NCBI GenBank assembly: GCA_026129385.1
Contig: JAHCIE010000247.1
Coordinates: forward strand, 1-5,267
DNA length: 5,267 bases
Source of the DNA: Anaerolineae bacterium
GTDB lineage: Bacteria; Chloroflexota; Anaerolineae; Epilineales; JAHCIE01
Direction: 5' to 3'
Shown here: positions 1 to 5,267 of the stretch, piece by piece
Layout: each line of letters begins with the position of its first letter
How positions within the stretch are numbered: the first letter of the stretch is position 1
Notes under the pieces: generated by a model
The model's database searches: none
What the model was told of the DNA's origin: nothing
The model's input: only the letters and a program-made list of their open reading frames with translations
Made by a program: the position numbers and the translations under genes

Positions 1-230
1 ACCGGGAAGAGAAACATGACGAACAGCCCCAACGCGGCCCCGACGCCGGCGCCGATCTTCACGCCTCGGTCCGTCTCGCCATCGACGTGGACCTTGCCGC
101 TGGCATCCTTCACAATGACGGCGGCGTCGTCGAGGCTGAGGGCGTTTTCCTTTTGGACGGCGCGCACCGAGTCGCGGGCCTGGCGCGCCTGCTCAAGGTC
201 ATCAAAGACCACGACCACCAGATCACTCAT
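1..230 (-). CDS. DUF1269-type small membrane protein (3' end beyond window)
   Basis: Reading the minus strand from an ATG at 230-228 gives an open frame of 76 codons that runs off the left edge, so the C-terminus is missing. The product starts MSDLVVVVFDD, followed by a helix rich in Gln/Arg/Ala (about residues 12-26), then LDDAAVIVKDASGKVHV (33-49), then a Gly-rich hydrophobic stretch from about residue 58 (KIGAGVGAALGLFVMFLFP), where the first membrane segment begins. This order (beta-strand start with a D/E pair, 'L.DAAVIV.D..GKV' core, then a glycine-zipper-like membrane hairpin) matches what I know of DUF1269 proteins, small bacterial membrane proteins of unknown function. An AGGAGG Shine-Dalgarno lies 5 bases upstream, which fixes the start. 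The gene begins 24 bases after the stop of the helical protein gene, so the two are almost certainly co-transcribed. The family call is good; the biochemical role is unknown. Confidence 0.82.
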   Translation of the reverse strand, partial: MSDLVVVVFDDLEQARQARDSVRAVQKENALSLDDAAVIVKDASGKVHVDGETDRGVKIGAGVGAALGLFVMFLFP

Positions 231-235
231 GCGGT

Positions 236-241
236 CCTCCT
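236..241 (-). promoter_or_regulatory. Shine-Dalgarno of the DUF1269-type gene
   Basis: The minus strand reads AGGAGG, a full consensus site, 5 bases before the ATG at 230. It supports this start for a gene whose only visible part is its first 230 bases. Confidence 0.75.
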
Positions 242-254
242 GTGCACTAGCGGG

Positions 255-1100
255 CTAGGACTCGGCGCGATCCTCCAGCACCTCGGCTACGTTGCCCATG
301 ACATCCGCCGCGCCGACCTCGGCCGATCCGGCGGCGACCTGGGCCACGCCGGCCTCGGCTCCGGCGCGGGCTATCTGGCGCGCTACCTCGGCTATCTCGA
401 CCTTTTCGGCGCCGCGTATCGCCAGGTCCACGCCCTCTTCGGTCAGCTCGGCGGCTCGATCGGCGGCCGCCTCCGCAACTTCGCCGCGCGTCATGCCCTC
501 GATCATCTCGTTAGCGCCCAGGGCGCCGACCGACGCGCCGGTCGCGGCCAGGGTCTTCGCCATCGCATTGCCACTCGCCGCGCGCACGATGACGTCGGCG
601 CCCAGTTCCCGCAGCCGCTCGCCGCGGTCGACCAGGAATGCCGCCAGGACGGGCATCTCGAGTTGGGCAATGACCTGGCTGACCGAATCGAGCTCGCCGC
701 CGATGCGCGCCAGTTCCAGGCCACGGTCCAACGCCTCGACGCTCATCAGGCCGACGACGGCGCTCATGACGTCGAGGTCTTCCGAGTGGGCCAACATCTC
801 CGCGCCCTGCTCCATGTCGAGCGCACCGGCCATCGAAACGACCTCGCTCAGGGTCGCCAGACGGTCGGCGACGATGAGGGTGTCCTCGGCGCGGGTCAGG
901 TCACTCGCGCCGGAGGCCAACGCCACGGCCGCCCCACGCGCCACAGCCGCCGACGCCTCCAGGGTCTCAACCCCCTCGACTACATTGGCCTCGCCCTCTG
1001 CGCCAACCTCGACGGCGACTATCGCGGTGTCAACGGCGGCCTCCTCAAGATCGGCGCGACGGACGGAGACCTTACTGGACTTGCTGCTCTTGGTTGCCAT
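255..1100 (-). CDS. Unrecognised Ala/Val/Glu-rich all-helical protein, 281 aa
   Basis: I do not recognise a named family. The product has a basic, Ser/Lys-rich N-terminus (MATKSSKSSKVSVRR, residues 1-15) followed by about 265 residues of low-complexity but not simply repetitive sequence rich in Ala, Val, Glu, Gly and Leu. It has no Cys, Trp or Tyr and only one Phe (155), one Pro (150) and one His (105), so it should be almost wholly helical. Acidic residues outnumber basic ones after the N-terminus. The most complex, probably most conserved, part is about 106-168, including DVMSAVVGLMSVEALDRGLE and EMPVLAAFLVDRGERLRELG. Weak periodic units such as ASGASDL, MAGALDM and AGAEAGV recur at roughly 20-30 residue intervals. 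I see no signal peptide or clear membrane segment, so a soluble or peripherally membrane-bound amphipathic-helix protein is the best guess. A strong AAGGAGA site 6 bases before the ATG at 1100 fixes the start. A DUF1269-type gene follows after 24 bases. The gene is well supported; its function is not. Confidence 0.83.
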   Translation of the reverse strand: MATKSSKSSKVSVRRADLEEAAVDTAIVAVEVGAEGEANVVEGVETLEASAAVARGAAVALASGASDLTRAEDTLIVADRLATLSEVVSMAGALDMEQGAEMLAHSEDLDVMSAVVGLMSVEALDRGLELARIGGELDSVSQVIAQLEMPVLAAFLVDRGERLRELGADVIVRAASGNAMAKTLAATGASVGALGANEMIEGMTRGEVAEAAADRAAELTEEGVDLAIRGAEKVEIAEVARQIARAGAEAGVAQVAAGSAEVGAADVMGNVAEVLEDRAES

Positions 1101-1106
1101 ACTCGT

Positions 1107-1113
1107 TCTCCTT
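1107..1113 (-). promoter_or_regulatory. Shine-Dalgarno of the helical protein gene
   Basis: The minus strand reads AAGGAGA 6 bases before the ATG at 1100. This strong site supports the minus-strand reading over a long plus-strand open frame that covers the same DNA. Confidence 0.7.
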
Positions 1114-1118
1114 CATGG

Positions 1119-1124
1119 TTTATA
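1119..1124 (-). promoter_or_regulatory. Possible -10 element (TATAAA) before the helical-protein gene
   Basis: The minus strand reads GATATAAACC here, the most AT-rich spot in the 80-base gap. No good -35 hexamer is present 16-18 bases upstream, where the inverted repeat lies instead, so an activator-dependent or alternative-sigma promoter would be needed. It is also close to the Shine-Dalgarno, leaving a short leader. This is weak evidence only. Confidence 0.2.
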
Positions 1125-1131
1125 TCTGGAA

Positions 1132-1147
1132 TGGCGCAGTTGCGCCA
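1132..1147. repeat. Perfect inverted repeat between phosphodiesterase and helical-protein genes
   Basis: The 16 bases TGGCGCAGTTGCGCCA consist of two perfect 7-base arms (TGGCGCA / TGCGCCA) separated by 2 bases. As RNA this would be a 6-bp stem with a 4-base loop. No run of U follows on the minus strand (TTCCAGATATAAACC follows), so it is not a typical intrinsic terminator. It lies in the 80-base gap, about 30 bases before the helical-protein ATG and just upstream of an AT-rich GATATAAAC stretch that could be a -10 element. A dyad operator for a repressor or an mRNA processing or stabilising hairpin are both possible. The symmetry is seen directly; the role is inferred. Confidence 0.5.
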
Positions 1148-1180
1148 CTCGGACCAACTGATTGATGGATGCCAGCTCGG

Positions 1181-3250
1181 TCAGGCGGACGAGGCCGCCT
1201 CGGGCGCGGCGGTCGGCAGGTCCTGGGCCTGCTCGCGCCAGCCGCGCAGCAACTTGTAGACACCCTCCGCGCTGGTGATCAACTCGCCGTCATAGGGGAG
1301 ATCCACCGGGCGCAGGATGAAGGGATGGTTCTGCGGCCCGCCCAGGCCGCCGTGATGGCTGACCTGGTTCTCGAAGCCGGGTAGTTCCTGGGTGGCCGGG
1401 TCGTAGGTGGTGTTCGCCAGGATGTCGGGGCAGTTCACGAAATGGCTCTCGCGGCGCACCTTGTCCGCGGCGCGTGGCCCGTACACCGCCAGCGGGTCCA
1501 CGCCGTCGACGACACCCAGGTCGAGGTAGTTGACGCCCTGCTTGCCGATGACTATCGGCCCCTTCTCCGCTGAGTTCACCAGGACGAAGCCAATGCCGGG
1601 ATGCTCGGCCAGGCCTACCAGCAGGTCGGGGTACTTCGCCTGCAATTCCTCGTACGTCGCCCGCTCCGGCGAGCCTTTGAAGTAGATCAGGCCCGTGCAG
1701 CCGGAGCCGTACACCACCACCTGGGACTTACTGGCTTCGGCGTCGTTAGCCTGCGCCAGCGCTGGGTCCCGGTCTGGCCCCATTGACACCACGCCATCCT
1801 CGGTTTTGTTCGCCAGCGCGCGATGCACGACGGACGCCGTGCGCGTGTCGGAACTGACCGACTCGGTGAGGAAGGCGTTGAGGTTGTCCCATGCCTCATT
1901 CGTCTCAAGGTCGGCTACTACCTGCTCGTCGCCTTTGATGAGGCCCTTGACCAGCTCATCCAGCGACAGTCCGTAGGCCGCCTTGAAGGTCGGCCCCGTG
2001 CTCTGGCCGTGGTCAGACAGGACGACCAGATGATAGGGACGCGGGGCGTATTCCAGCGCGCGCTCGATGCGGGCGAAGTAGCGGTCGGTCTCTTCCAGCA
2101 TGCCGAAGGCGTCGGGCGTCTCCATCCCAGCGAAGTGGGACACGTCGTCGTAGCCGGCGTACAGGGCGTACACGGCAGGCACGCCGCGCATGACGTCGCC
2201 GATGACTGAATAGGTGACGAAATCCTGGGCGATCGGCCCCATGAAGGCGCGGAAGAAGGCGTAGAAGGGGTTCCGCGCGCTGACGATGTACTTGTCCTTG
2301 CGCCGCCGCTGTTGGAAGGCCTCCCACCACTCGCGGCCCACCTCGGAGAAGTAGCGGGTCAGGATGCGGAAGACGACGTACGGGCTGAACAGGAAGGTGT
2401 AGAAGCCGGGGCCGCGCGTCTGGGCCTTGTTGAGCAGGGTGCTGAAAGTGAGGATGCTCTCGCTGGCCTCGCCGGAGAACATGTTGCCGCGCGATGCGCC
2501 CCCGTCGGCCAGGAGGCCGCGCCCCGTGGCGCGCGCCGCCTCCAGCGCCTGCGCGTCGCGGGGCTTGCCGCTCATGATCATGCGATCCTGCTCGCGGTCC
2601 CACCAACGATAGGCGGGCACGTTGTGGTTGTTGCCGAGCAGGATGCCGCTCTGCATCGCCCCCGTCTGCGCCGAGAAGTCCGTCTCCCAACCAAGGATCG
2701 TATGCGTGCCCTCGTCGATCCAGCGCTTGAGCGTCGGTAGGCGGCCTTCATCCAGGGCGCGGCGGAACAACGCCTCACCCAGGCCGTCGATCTCCAGGAA
2801 GAGGAAGCCGGGTACATCGGTCTTGGTAGGCTTCCCGTAGCGCGCCACCATCTTGCGCGTGACGTTGCGGTCGAAGGAGGCGTCCTCATCCAGGCTGAGC
2901 AGCCCGGCCAGGATGGCGTTGACAATGGTCAGCGTCAGGATGATCATCAGACCAGCGGCGATGCTGGTGACCGTGATGCCGGGTATCAGGTTGCCCAGGA
3001 AGGCGACAAACCAGCCACCCACGACGAACATGATGATGGGGTAGAGGATGGCGGGCAGATGGCCCAGGTACTGGATGAACAACCACCAGCCGATGGCTGA
3101 CGCGATGGATAGCACGATGGCGAAGAGGAGCGCATCGCGGAACTGATCGATTTCGATGCCTGGCGCCAGGTACGCGACGCCGATGAGGACCACCGATTGG
3201 ACGACGAATATAATGACCGTCTGGATGATGTGAGCGCGAGATAGCTTCAT
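1181..3250 (-). CDS. Membrane-anchored alkaline-phosphatase-superfamily phosphodiesterase, holin-4-like N-terminus, 689 aa
   Basis: Four hydrophobic segments lie at about residues 9-29, 39-60, 66-88 and 94-118, an arrangement like the phage-holin-4 superfamily membrane domain. A charged linker (about 119-146) leads into a type I phosphodiesterase/nucleotide pyrophosphatase-like domain. The two-metal site can be placed in full: D155 (EIDGLG), the probable nucleophile T196 (SAQTGAMQSG), D368 and H372 (GYDDVSHFAG), D413 and H414 (LSDHGQ), and a C-terminal His at 632 or 633 (QVSHHGG). This order and spacing fit nucleotide pyrophosphatase/phosphodiesterases, so the enzyme should be active on phosphomonoesters or diesters. 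The substrate is not evident; lipid headgroups, nucleotides or envelope polymers are candidates. The chosen ATG at 3250 has GGGAG 10 bases upstream and begins with a basic end (MKLSRAH) before the first membrane segment. An in-frame TTG at 3301 would add 17 residues but lacks support. The gene begins 54 bases after the potassium channel gene. The domain call is strong; the exact reaction is unknown. Confidence 0.88.
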   Translation of the reverse strand: MKLSRAHIIQTVIIFVVQSVVLIGVAYLAPGIEIDQFRDALLFAIVLSIASAIGWWLFIQYLGHLPAILYPIIMFVVGGWFVAFLGNLIPGITVTSIAAGLMIILTLTIVNAILAGLLSLDEDASFDRNVTRKMVARYGKPTKTDVPGFLFLEIDGLGEALFRRALDEGRLPTLKRWIDEGTHTILGWETDFSAQTGAMQSGILLGNNHNVPAYRWWDREQDRMIMSGKPRDAQALEAARATGRGLLADGGASRGNMFSGEASESILTFSTLLNKAQTRGPGFYTFLFSPYVVFRILTRYFSEVGREWWEAFQQRRRKDKYIVSARNPFYAFFRAFMGPIAQDFVTYSVIGDVMRGVPAVYALYAGYDDVSHFAGMETPDAFGMLEETDRYFARIERALEYAPRPYHLVVLSDHGQSTGPTFKAAYGLSLDELVKGLIKGDEQVVADLETNEAWDNLNAFLTESVSSDTRTASVVHRALANKTEDGVVSMGPDRDPALAQANDAEASKSQVVVYGSGCTGLIYFKGSPERATYEELQAKYPDLLVGLAEHPGIGFVLVNSAEKGPIVIGKQGVNYLDLGVVDGVDPLAVYGPRAADKVRRESHFVNCPDILANTTYDPATQELPGFENQVSHHGGLGGPQNHPFILRPVDLPYDGELITSAEGVYKLLRGWREQAQDLPTAAPEAASSA

Positions 3251-3260
3251 AAGCTGGATT

Positions 3261-3270
3261 CTCCCGGGAG
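3261..3270 (-). promoter_or_regulatory. Shine-Dalgarno within a 10-base palindrome, deciding the phosphodiesterase start
   Basis: The minus strand reads CTCCCGGGAG, a perfect palindrome. Its right half, GGGAG, lies 10 bases before the ATG at 3250 and serves as ribosome binding site. This favours the ATG over the in-frame TTG at 3301. Self-pairing of the palindrome would be weak because no spacer is available for a loop beyond CCGG. Confidence 0.5.
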
Positions 3271-3274
3271 TAGT

Positions 3275-3291
3275 GGGCGCACTCAGCGCCC
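3275..3291. repeat. GC hairpin between potassium-channel and phosphodiesterase genes
   Basis: GGGCGC (3275-3280) pairs perfectly with GCGCCC (3286-3291) around a 5-base loop. On the minus-strand transcript it falls 13 bases after the potassium channel stop codon. No U tract follows, so full intrinsic termination is unlikely. It could protect the 3' end of the upstream message or give partial attenuation between the genes. Confidence 0.45.
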
Positions 3292-3304
3292 GTCGAGGCA
3301 ATGC

Positions 3305-4147
3305 CTATAGCAGCTTTTCCATCTCGTCGAGCTTCTGCTTTAGCTCCGTGTTGGCCTGCGCCTGCGCGTCGAGCAAGCGCCTCAATTCCGCCAGCCGCAC
3401 CTGGGGGCTGTCGCTGGCCTCCGGCGAGGGCTTCTCTTCCTTTATGACGGGTGGGGTGAGAAACTTGTTCGCCAGGAAGCCGCTTAGCGTACCGAACAGG
3501 CCGACGCCGGCCGTCATGACCAGAATGCCAACAACGCGCCCCCAGTTGGTGACTGGATAGTGGTCGCCGTAGCCGACGGTGGTAATCGTCACGTACGCCC
3601 ACCAGATGGCGTCCGAGGCATTGGTGATGTTGGCGTCGGGCGATGTCGCCTCGGCCCTTAGGACGGCGATGCTACCGAATTCCAGGACGACCAGCACCAA
3701 GAACATGACGGTCAGCAAGGCGTTCTCGGCGCGGTGAGTGACGAATTGGCGGGCGAGGTTGCGCGCCCCGAACTCCATGAACAGGCGAATAACCCGCCAT
3801 AGGCGGAAGAGGCGCAGAAGCTTGAGCTGGGGAAAGGGCAGGCTCGATAGCAGGTCGGCCCAGCCGAAGTTTCGCCAGAAGTAGTGGGCTTTCCCATGGG
3901 TCGTGAGGAAGCGGTAGAAGAAATCGCCCAGGAAGATGGGGGTCATGATGATGTTTATGACGTACAGAACAATCTCGATATTCTCGTTATTAACAAAGGT
4001 AAAGATCATCAACAGGTTGAGAATCGACAGCGTCGACAACGCCCCGATAAACAACTCGTAGCCGATGCCCTTGAGTTCGCGGTGCTTTCCCGGCTGGGTC
4101 GTCGCAGTGGAAGTCCCTGCCTCATTCGACTGGTTGTTGGAACTCAT
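3305..4147 (-). CDS. Voltage-sensor-type six-transmembrane potassium channel, 280 aa
   Basis: The protein forms one subunit of a tetrameric K+ channel in the cytoplasmic membrane. After a polar N-terminus (1-28) come S1 (about 32-52), S2 (56-80, with D75), S3 (about 90-104, with D98 in WADLLSSLP) and S4 (107-124). S4 carries basic residues at every third position: K109, R112, R115, R118 and R121, the hallmark of a voltage sensor. S5 is about 143-163, the pore helix about 178-189, and the selectivity filter TTVGYGD is intact at 189-195. S6 (203-227) has several glycines (214, 216, 219, 223) that could act as a gating hinge. The tail contains a charged linker and a predicted coiled coil (about 249-280, RLAELRRLLDAQAQANTELK onward) that could aid tetramer assembly. 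No RCK/TrkA_N or cyclic-nucleotide domain is present. The start ATG has GAGGGGG 7 bases upstream, touching the stop codon of the ClC gene, so translation of the two is probably coupled. K+ selectivity is very likely; actual voltage gating is inferred from S4. Confidence 0.95.
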   Translation of the reverse strand: MSSNNQSNEAGTSTATTQPGKHRELKGIGYELFIGALSTLSILNLLMIFTFVNNENIEIVLYVINIIMTPIFLGDFFYRFLTTHGKAHYFWRNFGWADLLSSLPFPQLKLLRLFRLWRVIRLFMEFGARNLARQFVTHRAENALLTVMFLVLVVLEFGSIAVLRAEATSPDANITNASDAIWWAYVTITTVGYGDHYPVTNWGRVVGILVMTAGVGLFGTLSGFLANKFLTPPVIKEEKPSPEASDSPQVRLAELRRLLDAQAQANTELKQKLDEMEKLL

Positions 4148-4154
4148 CGCATCG

Positions 4155-4161
4155 CCCCCTC
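4155..4161 (-). promoter_or_regulatory. Shine-Dalgarno of the potassium channel, overlapping the ClC stop codon
   Basis: The minus strand reads CTAGAGGGGGCG: the TAG stop of the ClC gene (4163-4161) shares its last base with GAGGGGG, 7 bases before the ATG at 4147. Ribosomes finishing the ClC gene would sit on this site, so the two genes are likely translated as a pair. Confidence 0.6.
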
Positions 4162-5267
4162 TAGCGGTGGTCCACGCGAAACGTGCCGGGCTGCAAGTGA
4201 ATGCCGGCCGCGGGCAAGGCGAACGTGTAGGCCGAGCCAGGCTGGAAGCGCCGAGCCAGCGCGTAGGCCAGCGCCGCCGCCAGTAGTATCGGCACCAGTA
4301 GCCGATAGTCGGCGCTCATCTCCAGTACCATCATAGCCCCAAACAAGGGGGCGTGGAAGGTGGCGGCTAGCATGGCGGCGGTGGCGACCATCGCCAGTGC
4401 GGCGGGCGAGACCGTCGCCGAGGGCATCAGGCGCGCCACCACATCGCCAAAGGCGTAGCCCAGCGCCGAGCCGATGAGCAGGGCAGGGCCAATGACGCCC
4501 CCTGCGAAGCCACTGCCCAGACACAGCGGGGTCAGAATGATCTTCGTCACGGCCAGGGCCAGCAGCACATTGAGCGAGAAGGCTGTACCCTCGAAAATCT
4601 GCTTCATCGGCGATAGACCCGTGCCGAGGACATCGGGCAGCCACAGGCCCACGCAGCCAACGATGAGACCGGCCAGGGCTGGCTTGGCCCAATACGGCAG
4701 ATTCACCCGCCGCCACTGTCGACGCATGATGGGTAGTAGATTCACATACACCACCGCCGCCGCGGCGGCCACCAGGGCCACCGCCACGTATAACGCCAGT
4801 GTCCAATCGCTGAGGGCGAGACCCGGTTGCGGCGCATACTGTTGGCCCATCCCCTCGACCAGGAAGCTGAACAGCGCGGACGTGGAGACCGCAATCAGGA
4901 CTGGCACGATGTACACGACGCCGCCGAAGCCGCCCAGGACGATCTCCAGAGCGAAGAAGATGGCCGCCAGTTGCGCGAAGTATGTGGCGGCGATGCCGGC
5001 CGCGATGCCGGCCACCACCAGGGCGCGAATGACGACGTCGCGCTGGCTGGTGCGCTGGCCGAACCAGGAGGCCAGGTGCGCGCCGATCATCGCGGCCGGC
5101 GTGTCAGCCCCGACCGGCGCGCCGACACCAATGCCAATCGCGGATGCTATGACAAACACGAAGCCATTGCGATCACTCAGCCGACCGCCCCGCTCGGCAA
5201 CACCGTCGACAATGTGGGCCATCGCCGCCAGCTTCTCCGGGCGTGTGCCCAGCTTGAGGATAAGGGC
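4161..5267 (-). CDS. ClC-family chloride channel/transporter homologue with altered signature motifs (5' end beyond window)
   Basis: The frame is open to the right edge, giving 368 C-terminal residues (numbered here from the edge). The start is outside; an internal ATG at 5222 is not a credible start because the preceding codons continue the ClC alignment. ClC landmarks in order: helix region ending ERGGRL (25-30); SAIGIGVGAPVGADTP (42-57) where the family has GREGP; GIAATYFAQLAAIFFALEIV (91-110) where it has GIAATFNAPIAGVLFALEV; GSGFAGGVIGP (251-261) for the GxFxP motif; FHAPLFGAMMVLEMSADYR (304-322), the matching second-half segment; and Y347 for the C-terminal anion-coordinating Tyr. There are no CBS domains; the protein ends about 20 residues after Y347. 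The gating Glu position is Asp55, the preceding Arg is Ala, and the proton-path Glu position is Ile109 (hydrophobic also in many bacterial and channel-type members). The family fold is clear; transported ion and mode are uncertain. It is followed after 13 bases by the K+ channel gene. Confidence 0.88.
   Translation of the reverse strand, partial: ALILKLGTRPEKLAAMAHIVDGVAERGGRLSDRNGFVFVIASAIGIGVGAPVGADTPAAMIGAHLASWFGQRTSQRDVVIRALVVAGIAAGIAATYFAQLAAIFFALEIVLGGFGGVVYIVPVLIAVSTSALFSFLVEGMGQQYAPQPGLALSDWTLALYVAVALVAAAAAVVYVNLLPIMRRQWRRVNLPYWAKPALAGLIVGCVGLWLPDVLGTGLSPMKQIFEGTAFSLNVLLALAVTKIILTPLCLGSGFAGGVIGPALLIGSALGYAFGDVVARLMPSATVSPAALAMVATAAMLAATFHAPLFGAMMVLEMSADYRLLVPILLAAALAYALARRFQPGSAYTFALPAAGIHLQPGTFRVDHR

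Noticed and set aside
292..1161. A second long plus-strand open frame (289 codons) in the same region
   Set aside because: The Ser/Ala/Arg/Thr-rich product lacks motifs and overlaps the same minus-strand gene. It is a frame shadow.
87..1259. A 390-codon plus-strand open frame opposite the helical-protein gene
   Set aside because: Its product is Gly/Arg/His/Asp-rich without domain character, it has no ribosome site, and it runs through the gap and the dyad. It is the kind of antisense frame expected in GC-rich DNA opposite an Ala/Glu-rich gene. The minus-strand gene has a strong AAGGAGA site and operon context.
2013..2690. A 225-codon minus-strand open frame inside the phosphodiesterase gene
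   Set aside because: Its Arg/Gly/Pro/His-rich product lies wholly within the catalytic domain coding sequence in another frame, which contains the recognisable metal ligands.
1181..3250. A prophage lysis gene, because of the holin-like N-terminus
   Set aside because: The holin-4-like fold is only a four-helix membrane domain fused to a large hydrolase. No phage structural, integrase or endolysin genes are nearby.
3251..3301. TTG at 3301 as the phosphodiesterase start (17 residues longer)
   Set aside because: The added residues are not family-like, and the ATG at 3250 has a GGGAG site and a basic end directly before the first membrane segment.
2886..3602. A 238-codon minus-strand open frame spanning the potassium channel/phosphodiesterase junction
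   Set aside because: It overlaps two well-supported genes in a different frame, is rich in Arg/His/Pro/Gly, and shows no domain.
4144..4806. A 220-codon minus-strand open frame inside the ClC gene
   Set aside because: It is Gly/Arg-rich and overlaps the second-half ClC motifs in another frame.
5220..5222. ATG at 5222 as the start of the ClC gene
   Set aside because: The frame is open to the window edge, and the codons before this ATG encode the expected preceding ClC helix region, so the true start lies outside.

Overview
The window is a dense, one-directional bacterial gene cluster. All five genes I can support lie on the minus strand, so transcription runs from high to low coordinates. 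The largest gap between them is 80 bases. GC content is high (roughly 60% by eye) and every internal gene has a purine-rich Shine-Dalgarno site. The high GC, and the pairing of a holin-4-type membrane domain with a type I phosphodiesterase domain, suggest a Chloroflexota- or Actinomycetota-like bacterium. That assignment rests on family memory, not on a marker gene, and is tentative.

In transcription order: (1) a ClC-type chloride channel/transporter cut off at the right edge (4161-5267); (2) a six-transmembrane voltage-sensor potassium channel with a C-terminal coiled coil (3305-4147), whose Shine-Dalgarno touches the stop codon of gene 1; (3) a large protein with four membrane segments followed by an alkaline-phosphatase-superfamily phosphodiesterase domain with a full set of metal ligands (1181-3250); (4) an unrecognised, Ala/Val/Glu/Gly-rich, almost wholly helical protein with no Cys, Trp or Tyr (255-1100); (5) the start of a DUF1269-type small membrane protein cut off at the left edge (1-230). 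Gaps are 13, 54, 80 and 24 bases. The 54-base gap holds a GC hairpin without a U tract and the 80-base gap holds a perfect 7+7 inverted repeat, so genes 4 and 5 may form a separately controlled sub-operon.

A K+ channel next to a Cl- channel homologue suggests membrane-potential or osmotic/ionic control, with a membrane-tethered phosphohydrolase and two envelope- or stress-type proteins downstream. This functional link is inference. The least ordinary points are the ClC homologue, whose three ion-binding signature motifs are all altered (GREGP reads GADTP), the unknown helical protein, and the apparent cytoplasmic topology of the phosphodiesterase domain. I see no RNA genes, mobile elements, CRISPR arrays or plus-strand genes.
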